Positions 43,522 to 52,157 of a stretch of DNA of 64,000 nt are shown here, one piece after another (within the stretch, counting starts at the first letter, position 1; the number at the start of each line of letters is the position of its first letter). The position numbers were made by a program, and so were the translations under genes. The stretch comes from Anaerolineae bacterium (lineage in GTDB: Bacteria > Chloroflexota > Anaerolineae > Promineifilales > Promineifilaceae), in assembly GCA_023382655.1 (NCBI GenBank), contig JAHDWK010000002.1, positions 372,001 to 436,000 on the forward strand. Reading direction: 5' to 3'. Below the pieces are notes generated by a model. That model was given only the letters and a program-made list of their open reading frames with translations. It had not been told where the DNA came from and did not search any database.

Positions 43522-43839
43522 TTATGCTGTGCGCCACACGCGGGCATCTGTTGAGTGCAGGTCAAAAGAATATCCAGAACAGATAATGTGGACGTAGATG
43601 CCCCCTCGTCTGGTAACGATCTGGTCAACGGTACAATGAGTGCCAAAATTGGCAACAAGCTGCCAGCTTTTACCGCCATCGGTAGATTCATACAATTTGC
43701 CATCTCTTGTGCCCCGGTAGAGCGTCTGGCGTAGGGCAGGCGTCAGCCCTTTAGCAAATGTCAGGTGAGGGGTGGACAAGCGCGCCAGGCCAACAGCAGA
43801 TACGGCCGTAACCATTGTGAGAAATTGTCGTCTGTTCAT
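43522..43839 (-). CDS. Exported BNR-repeat fragment protein (Tat-like signal)
   Basis: 105 residues. The N terminus MNRRQFLTMVTAVSAVGLA has a twin-Arg and hydrophobic segment like a Tat signal, although the motif RRQFL is followed by Thr rather than the usual Lys. The mature part has one BNR/Asp-box unit (YRGTRDGKLYESTDGGKSWQ), as in beta-propeller sialidase-like proteins, but is too short for a propeller. It may be a truncated relative or part of an assembly with the collar proteins. Confidence 0.6.
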   Translation of the reverse strand: MNRRQFLTMVTAVSAVGLARLSTPHLTFAKGLTPALRQTLYRGTRDGKLYESTDGGKSWQLVANFGTHCTVDQIVTRRGGIYVHIICSGYSFDLHSTDARVWRTA

Positions 43840-44027
43840 TGTTTCCTTTTCATTGCCAGCGTATTGATTGAACGGATTATGGAAATTTTATGTATTTGTT
43901 ATATTTGCCACCATAGTACGCCAGACATGTAGCTTGAGCGCGCAATCTGAAGAAATGGCTGACTAAAAATAAGCAACCAGGTAATGGGGGTAGGAAATTT
44001 GTCCTGAGGGGAGATTAGAGATGAGGA

Positions 44028-44063
44028 GAATGGGAGATTGAATCATTTCTCAACCTCCCATTC
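44028..44063 (-). terminator. Hairpin downstream of the phosphoesterase gene
   Basis: GAATGGGAG and CTCCCATTC enclose 18 bases, 17 bases past the minus-strand stop. A terminator by position; no strong T-run. The 43840-44079 gap shows nothing else clear. Confidence 0.45.
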
Positions 44064-44079
44064 GCTTGTCTGCTGCCAC

Positions 44080-46020
44080 CTATGGCGTGTTTATTTCTAC
44101 AGTAGCGGCTACACCCAGATGGTCGGCGGCGGTGCTGGGGTTGATGATCACGTCGGCGGCGGCACTATCGGACGTGTACCAGATGTAATCCAGCCGCCGG
44201 TTGGGATCGGTGGAGGAGTAGGTGAAACCGGGCACAATGCCGGCGGCGTCAATGGCGTCGGTGAAACCGGCGTCACGGAGCAGTTGCATTTCTGGGGTGG
44301 TCGGCGTGGCGTTCAGGTCGCCCATGATCAGGGTGTGGGCACGGCCGTTCCAAAAGTCCAACAACGCCTCTGTTTGCTCCACCCGAATGGCGCTGCCATC
44401 ATCTAAATGGTGGTAATGGGTGTTAATGATCCGCAGTGGCTCACTTTCGTTTATGTCAACTTCAACGAAGATGAAACCACGATGCAGCAGCAGATCATCG
44501 GGCGGCAAGGCATGGGCTTCGGCGGTGATGAGGGGATACCGGCTGAAAACAGCATTACCCCAGTTGCCACCCTCGGTAGCGCCCCAGATATAGGGCATGT
44601 CTAGCCGCTGCCCCAGCCACTGCAACATATCGGCCGAGCCGTTGATAATCCAGCCACGTGACACTTCTTGCAAAGCGACCACATCCGGGTTTTCCGATTC
44701 GATGGTTTGGGCGATGGCTTCCAGGTCAAGCTGGCCCCAGGGGTTGATGCCGTTGTGCAGGTTATAGACCAATACGCGGACGGGACCGCCGGGGGCGGGT
44801 GTGGACACGGCCGTTTGCCACGTCACCCACTTAAACACCACCGCCGCCAACAATACCAGCACCACGACCAGACCGCTGCGAAAAACAACCGGGGCATGGG
44901 ATTCGGCTGCGGCCCGGCTGGCGGCCAACCCTGCCAGCACCACCAGCAGAATGGCAATAGGCGGCAGGATGGTGTTGGAGAAGAGGGGCAGCGTGTAACC
45001 GGCATAATAGAGGAAAATGAAGATGACAAACAGCACCCAGCCAATGCCGTTGGCGATGGTGACATTGCGAATGGTGTGGGTGCGTCTTTCCCCTTTGCGC
45101 ACATTGAGCAAGACCAGCATGAGGATGGCGGCTAACACCATCTGGCCGAAAATGAGGGTCACGGCCGTGACCAGCGGCGACGTTTCCCCAAACCAGGCCA
45201 GCGCCAGCAGCACCATGCCTGTGAGCAGCACAATTACCCAATGCAGCCCCCGCGCCGCCACAAACCCCATTGCCGCCAACCCGGCCACTCCCGCCAACAG
45301 CGCCAACGCCATCGTCTGCGGCAATTGCCAGCCGCCAATGGCCGATAATTGCGCCAAATTCAGGAAAGTGAGCAGTTGCAAAAAGAGAAACGGGCCAAAC
45401 ATGCCCCAGGGCAGCGTCTGCCGGAAAGGGGCATCCTGATCGGCAGCGGCCGGGGGGAGTTTGTTTAAGACAAACGCCAGGCTTCCCACTTGCAGCAAAA
45501 CCAGGACGGCGGCCAGCAGCCCATTCAGCCAGCCTGACTGCCAGTTGAACTCATAACTGTTGTACAGGCCATTCAGGAGCACAACGAGGATAAAGCCCAC
45601 CTGTAAACCGTAAGCGAACGTGACCATTTCCTGGCGGTCGCGGGGTCGCAGCGCCGCCAGATAGACGGGGAAGAACAGGACAAAACAGATGACGCCGACG
45701 ATGCACAGAATCAGGTAAGCCAGCGGCGCATTCGGCCACAACTGTAAGGCCAGCCGGGTAATGCCCACGCCCAGTACCGTCACCAGCAGCAGCACCCGCG
45801 CTCCCACAAACCGGCGCAGAAATTCGGCCAGGAAACTGGCGGTAAACACAATCAAGGCCAACGCGCCAATGCCCACGGCCGTCCACCCCATCCGGTCGCC
45901 CAACACATATAGCAGCAAGGGGAACAGCGCTCGCAGCAGTTGCACCCCCAACAAAACGGTCAACGCCGGCAGCCCCATTGCCACCCAGGGGTTGGTGGAT
46001 AAATTGGTTTTTGTATTCAT
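44080..46020 (-). CDS. Multi-pass membrane protein with EEP phosphoesterase domain
   Basis: 646 residues. The first 400 form about ten to twelve TM helices (LPALTVLLGVQLLRALFPLL, IVFTASFLAEFL and others). The C-terminal part (about 410-645) is an endonuclease/exonuclease/phosphatase domain with its catalytic set: VYNLHNG, LQEVSRG, GNAVFSRYP, INTHYHH, MGDLNATP, LDYIWY and ADHLG. Family members cleave phosphodiesters in nucleic acids or lipids. The membrane part suggests lipid or headgroup hydrolysis, with the enzyme domain possibly outside. GGAGG precedes the start. Confidence 0.85.
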   Translation of the reverse strand: MNTKTNLSTNPWVAMGLPALTVLLGVQLLRALFPLLLYVLGDRMGWTAVGIGALALIVFTASFLAEFLRRFVGARVLLLVTVLGVGITRLALQLWPNAPLAYLILCIVGVICFVLFFPVYLAALRPRDRQEMVTFAYGLQVGFILVVLLNGLYNSYEFNWQSGWLNGLLAAVLVLLQVGSLAFVLNKLPPAAADQDAPFRQTLPWGMFGPFLFLQLLTFLNLAQLSAIGGWQLPQTMALALLAGVAGLAAMGFVAARGLHWVIVLLTGMVLLALAWFGETSPLVTAVTLIFGQMVLAAILMLVLLNVRKGERRTHTIRNVTIANGIGWVLFVIFIFLYYAGYTLPLFSNTILPPIAILLVVLAGLAASRAAAESHAPVVFRSGLVVVLVLLAAVVFKWVTWQTAVSTPAPGGPVRVLVYNLHNGINPWGQLDLEAIAQTIESENPDVVALQEVSRGWIINGSADMLQWLGQRLDMPYIWGATEGGNWGNAVFSRYPLITAEAHALPPDDLLLHRGFIFVEVDINESEPLRIINTHYHHLDDGSAIRVEQTEALLDFWNGRAHTLIMGDLNATPTTPEMQLLRDAGFTDAIDAAGIVPGFTYSSTDPNRRLDYIWYTSDSAAADVIINPSTAADHLGVAATVEINTP

Positions 46021-46094
46021 GGGTTTTCCTCCTTCACCTTCTGGCAGGAACTATATCATGGAAGATGACACCCGGCGATTGAGATCGCGGCGAC

Positions 46095-46198
46095 AAGTAG
46101 CAAAGCCCACCCTTCACCAGGTTCAGGGCAGGCACTTCGTGGGCTTGCTACCAGACCGCGCAGGCGGTCTTCGCCTTGTGTAGCCGCGAATTTATTCG
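46095..46198. repeat. Composite REP-like palindromes
   Basis: GTAGCAAAGCCCAC and GTGGGCTTGCTAC form a long hairpin with one bulge, followed by GACCGCGCAGGCGGTC and GCCGCGAATTTATTCGC. The cluster lies between two minus-strand genes (gap 46021-46258) and resembles dispersed REP elements. Confidence 0.6.
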
Positions 46199-46258
46199 CC
46201 TTTGTTTTGGCAGAGGAGTAAGGCAGAGGAATAAGGCACAAGTGCCTATGCTGGCCCG

Positions 46259-48988
46259 CTACCTATCGCCGCGCCGCAGCCACCACTTTTCAATTTCAAT
46301 GGCCACGAATACCAGACTGCCTGCCGCCAGGCAGACCGCCAACTCCGGCAGAGTCAACGGGTCTACCTGGAAAAAGCGTTCTAACGCCGGTAAATAAATG
46401 ACCATCAGTTGCAGGCCAAAGGTCACCAGCGCCAGGACGAGCAGGGGAGTGTTGCTGCGCAAGCCCATGCTGAAAAGCGAGGCATGGGAAGAACGAGAAG
46501 CCAACGCCTGCCCGATTTGCAAGAAAGCCAGGGTGGTGAAAATCATCGTCTGCCACGTCTGGTCGGCCGGGTCATAATAGAAGAAACCTATCGCCAGCCC
46601 GACAATGGCAATCAGGCAGCCCACCCAGACCATATGCCAACCCAATCCATCGCTAAATAAACTGGCCTGCGGCGCACGGGGCGGGCGTTTCATAATGCCC
46701 TTTTCGGCCGGTTCCACACCCAGCCCCAGACCTAGCAGACCATCAGTCAGCAGATTTAACCAGAGTAGTTGCAGGGGTAGCAGGGCCACCGTCATGCCTA
46801 ACAGCGGGGCAAAGAGCATGACGCCCACTTTGCCCACATTCCCGGCAATGGAGAACTTGACGAAGCGGCGAATGTTGTCATAGATGGTGCGGCCCTCTTC
46901 TACGGCCGTCACAATCGTGGCAAAGTTATCATCCAGCAGCACCATCTCGGAGGCTTCTTTAGCTACATCCGTGCCGGTGATGCCCATAGCTACGCCAATA
47001 TCTGCCTTTTTCAGGGCGGGTGAATCGTTAACGCCATCGCCGGTCATAGCCACAATGTGTCCACCCTGCTGCAACGCTTCCACAATGCGCAATTTGTGTT
47101 CCGGCGTCACTCGTGCATACACAGAGACATCGGCCACCGCTTCCGCCAGTTCCGCCGGACTCATCTGGTTCAGATTTTCGCCGGTTTTGACACGGCCGTT
47201 CGTAGCAATGCCCAGATCATAAGCAATAAAACGAGCCGTCAACGGGTGGTCGCCGGTGATCATGATGGGGCGAATGCCGGCGGTCTGGGCGGTGCGCACG
47301 GCCGTTTTCACTTCCGGGCGCGGCGGGTCAATCATGCCAATCAACCCCAGAAAAATCAGGTTGTTTTCCAGCGTGGGCAGCATGTGAGCGTCGGGTAAGG
47401 CTTCCAGCCCGCGAAAGGTCATGCCCAGCACCCGCATCCCATTTTGGGCCATTTGTTCATTGGCCAGGGTGATGCGCTGCCGCCAGGCATCGTCCAGAGG
47501 TTCGGCACGGCCGTTGACCCATACCTGGTCACAAATATCCATCAAGCCATCTACCGCTCCTTTGGTGAATGCCAGATAGGGCGCGTGATTGGCTAAAGGC
47601 TGCACGGCCGTTGGCAAGCTATCCCGGTCTGCTGGCAATTGGTGAACGGTCGTCATGCGCTTGCGGTCAGAATCAAAGGGCAGTTCGGCCACACGGGGCA
47701 TCTCCTTCTGCAAACTGTCCAGATTGACATGGGCCTGTGCCGCCGCCACTAATAGCGCCCCTTCTGTTGGATCCCCTACGGCCTGGTACTTCCCGCTGTC
47801 TGGGTCCGGGTGTAGCGAAGCATCATTGCAGAGCGCACCCACAGCCAGAGCCGCGCCAATGGCCGGGGGCTGGCGCAGCAACAATTCGGCATCATCCGTT
47901 TGTAAAACGGGCGGCGTATGGCCGGTGCCCGCCAGTTCCAGGCTGTGCCCGGCTACGTCAATAACGGTGACGGTCATGCGATTTTCGGTGAGTGTGCCGG
48001 TTTTGTCAGTGCAGATGATGGTGACAGAGCCGAGCGTCTCCACAGCGGGCAGCTTGCGCACCAGGGCGCGGCGGCGCAACATACGCTGCGCGCCCAGGGC
48101 CAGGGTGATGGTGACCACGGCGGGCAGACCTTCAGGCACCACAGCGACGGCCACGCTGACGGCCGTGAGGAACATCTCATCTAGCGCCTCACCACTCAGG
48201 ACGCCGACGAGCATCACCAGCGCCGCAGCCACAATGCCTAACACCGCCAGCAGCTTGCCTACCTGGTCTAACTTTTGCTGCAAGGGGGTTTGCCCCTCTT
48301 CTACCTCTTGAATGAGGGCGGCAATTTTGCCCAATTGGGTGTTCATGCCCGTTTCGACGACGATGCCGACGCCACGGCCGTAGGTGACGTTGGTACCCAT
48401 GTAGGCCATGTTTTTGCGGTCACCCAGGGGGATGTCGGCTTTGAGTAGGACGGCCGTTTCCTTTTCGACCGGCTCTGATTCACCCGTCAACGCCGCTTCC
48501 TGGATGCGCAAATTGGCGCTTTCGGCCAGGCGCAGGTCGGCGGGAACAATGTTGCCCGCTTCCAGCAGCACCACGTCGCCGGGTACCAATTCGCGGGCCG
48601 AGATTTCAGTGACACGGCCGTTGCGCCGCGCCCGCACCACCGGCACCGACATCCGCTTCAAAGCAGCCATGGCCTGCTCGGCCCGGTACTCTTGCACAAA
48701 ACCGAGCAGAGCAAAAAGAACCACAATGGCGGCAATGGCGGCGGCTTCGGTGGCCTTGCCCAGAAAAGCAGAAACCACCGCCGCCAAAATCAAGATCAGC
48801 ACCATGATGCTGCTGATCTGCTGCCACAAAATGAGCCAGGGACTCTTGCGCCCCTTTTCCTGCAATTCATTGGGGCCAGCCGTTGCCAGAAGCTGCGCCG
48901 CTGCCGCCGCTGTAAGCCCCGCCGCTGCATTGACGTTTAGTTCCGCCTCAATGGCGGATAATTCTTTTTGATGCCATTGTTCTGCCAT
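46259..48988 (-). CDS. P2-type cation-transporting ATPase, Ca-ATPase-like
   Basis: 909 residues with an N-terminal cation-ATPase domain, TGES in the actuator, the phosphorylation motif CTDKTGTLT (Asp near 331), [16 protein letters not shown], and about ten TM helices. TM4 has PEGLP and TM6 has WLNLLTDG, the ligands of Ca site II. In TM5 the sequence is NVGKVGVM, so the Glu of site I (Glu771 in SERCA) is Lys. That predicts one ion per cycle, as in PMR1/LMCA-type pumps with a basic residue near this position. It should export Ca or a similar ion. The ribosome site is weak. Confidence 0.9.
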   Translation of the reverse strand: MAEQWHQKELSAIEAELNVNAAAGLTAAAAAQLLATAGPNELQEKGRKSPWLILWQQISSIMVLILILAAVVSAFLGKATEAAAIAAIVVLFALLGFVQEYRAEQAMAALKRMSVPVVRARRNGRVTEISARELVPGDVVLLEAGNIVPADLRLAESANLRIQEAALTGESEPVEKETAVLLKADIPLGDRKNMAYMGTNVTYGRGVGIVVETGMNTQLGKIAALIQEVEEGQTPLQQKLDQVGKLLAVLGIVAAALVMLVGVLSGEALDEMFLTAVSVAVAVVPEGLPAVVTITLALGAQRMLRRRALVRKLPAVETLGSVTIICTDKTGTLTENRMTVTVIDVAGHSLELAGTGHTPPVLQTDDAELLLRQPPAIGAALAVGALCNDASLHPDPDSGKYQAVGDPTEGALLVAAAQAHVNLDSLQKEMPRVAELPFDSDRKRMTTVHQLPADRDSLPTAVQPLANHAPYLAFTKGAVDGLMDICDQVWVNGRAEPLDDAWRQRITLANEQMAQNGMRVLGMTFRGLEALPDAHMLPTLENNLIFLGLIGMIDPPRPEVKTAVRTAQTAGIRPIMITGDHPLTARFIAYDLGIATNGRVKTGENLNQMSPAELAEAVADVSVYARVTPEHKLRIVEALQQGGHIVAMTGDGVNDSPALKKADIGVAMGITGTDVAKEASEMVLLDDNFATIVTAVEEGRTIYDNIRRFVKFSIAGNVGKVGVMLFAPLLGMTVALLPLQLLWLNLLTDGLLGLGLGVEPAEKGIMKRPPRAPQASLFSDGLGWHMVWVGCLIAIVGLAIGFFYYDPADQTWQTMIFTTLAFLQIGQALASRSSHASLFSMGLRSNTPLLVLALVTFGLQLMVIYLPALERFFQVDPLTLPELAVCLAAGSLVFVAIEIEKWWLRRGDR

Positions 48989-49019
48989 ATGTTTGAAGCC
49001 TTGCCTTCTTAAAAAGAGA

Positions 49020-49056
49020 AGACGCAGAGAGGGTATTTCTCTGCGCCTCTGCGTCT
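49020..49056. repeat. AGACGCAGAG hairpin with CTCTGCG units
   Basis: AGACGCAGAG (49020-49029) pairs with CTCTGCGTCT (49047-49056); the right side is built of repeated CTCTGCG-type units. It lies between the ATPase gene and cysC, both on the minus strand. Confidence 0.65.
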
Positions 49057-49121
49057 CTACTTTGAAAAAATGGTTGTGGCTTTGCCACCGTCTGCAATAC
49101 GTTTTTACTATCTTCCAACCA

Positions 49122-49667
49122 TTATCTTCCCACTTTTGGGATCAAGCCACGTTTTTCTAATTCGGCAATAATTTTACCGGCACTTTCGGTGATTGTCTCC
49201 TGGTGGGTGCGCAGGTGAATGTCCGGGTTAGCCGGAGCTTCAAAGGGGTCGGAGATGCCGGTGAAGTTGGGGATTTCCCCGGCAATCGCCTTCTTGTACA
49301 TGCCCTTCACATCACGCCCAATTACCACATCCAGCGGCGCATCTACAAACACTTCCAGGAAGTTCGTTGTTTCCGTGCGCACGTGGTCGCGCACGGCCTG
49401 ATAGGGGGAGATGAAGGAGCAAATGCAGCCGACGCCATTGCGCGAAAGCAATTTAGCCACAAAGGTGACGCGCTCGATATTTTTAGCGCGGTCTTCGGCG
49501 GAAAAGCCTAAATCTTTGGTCAGGCCCTCGCGCACCACATCACCATCCAGGCGTTCCAGGCGCAGGTTACGGCCGTTTAACTGCCGCAGCATCTCCAACG
49601 CCACCGTCGTCTTACCCGCCCCGGAAAGTCCGGTCATCCAGACTACAAAACCTTGTTGTTCGTTCAT
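49122..49667 (-). CDS. cysC: Adenylylsulfate kinase CysC
   Basis: A 181-residue APS kinase: P-loop TGLSGAGKTT, LDGDVVREGL, SPYQAVRD and the family GIYKK-like region (KGMYKKAIAGEIPNFTGI). It phosphorylates APS to PAPS with ATP in the cytoplasm. The start at 49667 has AAGGA eight bases upstream; the longer frame is not supported. It follows the sulfurylase-kinase fusion by 52 bases, so the operon encodes two APS kinase domains. Confidence 0.93.
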   Translation of the reverse strand: MNEQQGFVVWMTGLSGAGKTTVALEMLRQLNGRNLRLERLDGDVVREGLTKDLGFSAEDRAKNIERVTFVAKLLSRNGVGCICSFISPYQAVRDHVRTETTNFLEVFVDAPLDVVIGRDVKGMYKKAIAGEIPNFTGISDPFEAPANPDIHLRTHQETITESAGKIIAELEKRGLIPKVGR

Positions 49668-49719
49668 GTTAAAAATCCTTGTAGCTGGTGGCTGGTGGAT
49701 TGTACCAGCCACCAACCCC

Positions 49720-51444
49720 TTAATGCGTTTTTACAAATCCTTGCCGGATCAGATAATCCAAAATGGCACGAGCGTTTTCCTCCACCGAGATCTGTACCGT
49801 TTCAATGTGAAGTTCCGGGTGACGGGGCGCTTCATAGGGGTCGTCAATGCCGGTAAACCCTTTGATCTCCCCTTTGCGTGCCCGCTCGTACAACCCTTTG
49901 GTATCCCGCTGTTCGCAGATTTCCAGGGGCGCGTCCACAAACACTTCCACATAGTGCCCCTGGTCGAAATTGCTGCGCACATCATTCCGCGTGGCGCGGT
50001 AGGGGGAGACGGCCGCACAAATTGTCAGGCCGCCGTGGCGCACAATTTCGGAGGCCACGTAGCCAATGCGGCGTACATGGTCATCCCGGTCTTCTTTGCT
50101 GTAGCCCAGCCCTTCACTGAAATGGGTACGGACTACATCGCCATCGAGCAGGGTGACGTTACGGCCGTGTTCCTGCAACAACGTGGTCAACACGCTCGCT
50201 GTCGTAGACTTTCCCGCATTATGTAAACCGGTTAGCCAGATGCACACCCCCTGCCGGTGGCGCGGTGGATATGTTTCTCCCAAAATTTCGGCCACCGGCT
50301 GGCGCGTGAACCAGGCAGGCAACAATTGCCCCTTGTGCAAATACTCTTCCCGCACCTGCGTCCCGGAGATATTGGCCGTTTTCACCTCCGGCGTCACCTT
50401 CGTGATTTCTTCATACCGCTCTTCTTCCGGCAAATAGACCAGCATTTGAAACGGTACCACCCCCACACCAATCTCCTGGCTAAACTGTTCCACCAATTCC
50501 TGGGCGTCATACGGGCCATAAAACGGCTTGCCCTCGGAATCATTGCCCGGCCCGGCATGGTCGCGCCCCACGATCAGATGATTGGCGCCATAGTTACGGC
50601 GGATAATGGCGTGCCACAGCGCCTCGCGCGGGCCACCCATACGCATGGCCAAGGGCAGCAAAGACAGCAGCACGCGGTCAGGATCATAATAATTAGCCGC
50701 CAACGCCTTGTAGGTGCGCACACGGGTGAAGTAATCCACGTCACCCGGTTTGGTCAGCCCCACCACCGGATGCAATAGCAAGACGCCATCTTTTTCTTCA
50801 ATGGCGCGTTTCGTCAGCTCTTCGTGAACACGGTGCATCGGGTTGCGCGTCTGGAAGGCGATCACATTTTCATGACCGTATGTTTCCAGCCGGGTGCGGG
50901 TTTCGGCCGGGGTCAGGCGAATATCTTTGAAGTCGTAATGGGCGGGCAGTTTGAGTACCTGCAAAGGGCCGGCGATATTCCGTTTTCCCCAGCGGTGCAT
51001 TTCGGCCACAATTGGATGGCGTAAATCCAGTGTACCAAATGCTTTTTGCGCCACCTCTGCCATGTCCCAGGCATACACCTCTGCCACTGTCATAATTGCC
51101 AGCAGGTCGTTTTGGGGGTCGCGGAGAGCGACTTCCTGACCTACAGTCACGTTCACGTCGTCATCAATGGGTAAGGTGATGGGAATGGGAAAAACGTAGC
51201 CGTTTGCCAGCCGCATATTGTCCAGCACACTTTGGTGGTCGGCCTGGCCCATAAATTGATCCAGTGGGGAAAAAGCGCCGGTTGCCAGTAGTTCCAGGTC
51301 ACAAACAGACCGGTCAGACAGGCGTACCGAAGGCAGCCGGTTGGCGTAATGGCTCAGTCCGGCTCTGGATTCGGCCGGGACCATCAGGTCAACCAATGTG
51401 CCCCCGTAAGGAGAAATAAGTGTAGATTCTTTTAGCGCAATCAA
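49720..51444 (-). CDS. sat-cysC: Bifunctional sulfate adenylyltransferase / APS kinase
   Basis: 574 residues. The N-terminal part (about 1-385) is ATP sulfurylase with FQTRNPMHRVHEEL and VGRDHAGPG; the C-terminal part (about 395-574) is APS kinase with TGLHNAGKST and LDGDVVRTHF. The kinase P-loop has HN in place of the usual SG, but Gly-Lys-Ser-Thr is intact. The start is TTG (51444), six bases after AGAGGT; no ATG occurs in frame for 20 codons. It activates sulfate for assimilation or for sulfation. Confidence 0.93.
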   Translation of the reverse strand: MIALKESTLISPYGGTLVDLMVPAESRAGLSHYANRLPSVRLSDRSVCDLELLATGAFSPLDQFMGQADHQSVLDNMRLANGYVFPIPITLPIDDDVNVTVGQEVALRDPQNDLLAIMTVAEVYAWDMAEVAQKAFGTLDLRHPIVAEMHRWGKRNIAGPLQVLKLPAHYDFKDIRLTPAETRTRLETYGHENVIAFQTRNPMHRVHEELTKRAIEEKDGVLLLHPVVGLTKPGDVDYFTRVRTYKALAANYYDPDRVLLSLLPLAMRMGGPREALWHAIIRRNYGANHLIVGRDHAGPGNDSEGKPFYGPYDAQELVEQFSQEIGVGVVPFQMLVYLPEEERYEEITKVTPEVKTANISGTQVREEYLHKGQLLPAWFTRQPVAEILGETYPPRHRQGVCIWLTGLHNAGKSTTASVLTTLLQEHGRNVTLLDGDVVRTHFSEGLGYSKEDRDDHVRRIGYVASEIVRHGGLTICAAVSPYRATRNDVRSNFDQGHYVEVFVDAPLEICEQRDTKGLYERARKGEIKGFTGIDDPYEAPRHPELHIETVQISVEENARAILDYLIRQGFVKTH

Positions 51445-51476
51445 TTTGATACCTCTTTTTCGCCGGTAACAGTCAC

Positions 51477-51581
51477 AAAAAAACAGCCCTACCGGTGCTT
51501 GTGGCGGGTGGGCTGCTGTGCGTTTTGAAAGTTACGGCCGTGTGATTTTGTGTGTTTCTGTTTGTGCAATAAGGCACAAAC
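51477..51581 (-). promoter_or_regulatory. Sulfate-gene leader with intrinsic terminator hairpin
   Basis: On the minus strand, CAGCCC and GGGCTG (51515-51510 / 51489-51484) form a stem, extendable by ACC/GGT, directly followed by seven T, only 33 bases before the sat start. Upstream, GTTTGTGC and GCACAAAC (51560-51581) form an 8-bp hairpin. A terminator in the leader suggests attenuation or a riboswitch-like control. It does not match the SAM riboswitch sequences I know. The rest of the 51445-51638 gap shows no gene. Confidence 0.6.
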
Positions 51582-51638
51582 TTGTTCAACCTTAAGTCGC
51601 TAAACTTACAGGCAGGCTAACAAAAAGGGCCAACATTG

Positions 51639-52101
51639 TCAGGCTGAATTGTACGTGTTCACGGCCGTTGTGCAATCGAGTACATAGACAATTAGTCCAC
51701 CGCTCAGAATCCTCATTCCCTCTGGAATGTGGCGCGCGCCAAAGCTGTGCACGAGCAAAGCCGCCACGCCCATCTCATTCAGCCGCCACACCCATCTCAT
51801 TCAGCCGCTCAGCCCAGGCCAATTCGCCGGCGGTGATGCTGCCGCAACCGTGTGTGAGCACGATGGCCGGAACCGGCCTGTTGCTGGCAGGGATGGAGAG
51901 CGCGCCGGTGACGGTCACGGCCGTGCCCTCGGCAACGGGCGGCATGAATGGCGTCCACAAATGACCGGGAAAGGTGAGGCTTTCAAACTCGATTAGCTCG
52001 GTTGAGGCGGGGGCAGGGGTTGGTGTGGGTGTCTCCGCGGCGGGTGGTGTAGCACAGGCAGTCCACAATAGAAGGATGAGAGCGAGAGAGAAAGATTTCA
52101 T
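51639..52101 (-). pseudogene. Frameshifted dienelactone-hydrolase-like lipoprotein gene
   Basis: The reading frame starts with a lipoprotein signal (LALILLLWTACA, lipobox Cys), a Pro/Thr linker and the start of an alpha/beta hydrolase (IVLTHGCGSITAGELAWAER). It stops early after NEMGVAAE. A 22-bp tandem duplication at 51760-51803 shifts the frame; removing one copy restores GVAALLVHSFGARHIPEG, which continues the family sequence to a TGA at 51639. The catalytic Asp and His regions are absent even then, so the gene is both shifted and truncated. Confidence 0.75.
51760..51803. repeat. 22-bp tandem duplication
   Basis: Two adjacent 22-base copies (51760-51781 and 51782-51803, each ending CCCATCTCATTCA) differ at one base (G at 51768, A at 51790). 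22 is not a multiple of 3, so the event causes a frameshift in the hydrolase gene. Confidence 0.92.
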
Positions 52102-52157
52102 GTGCATAGCATACGATGGGGCAGGCATTAGGCCTGCCCCATCCTACAAACCAGGTC

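Noticed and set aside
51445..51600. SAM riboswitch upstream of the sulfate genes
   Set aside because: The conserved SAM-I core pattern is not visible; only simple hairpins and the terminator stem can be supported.
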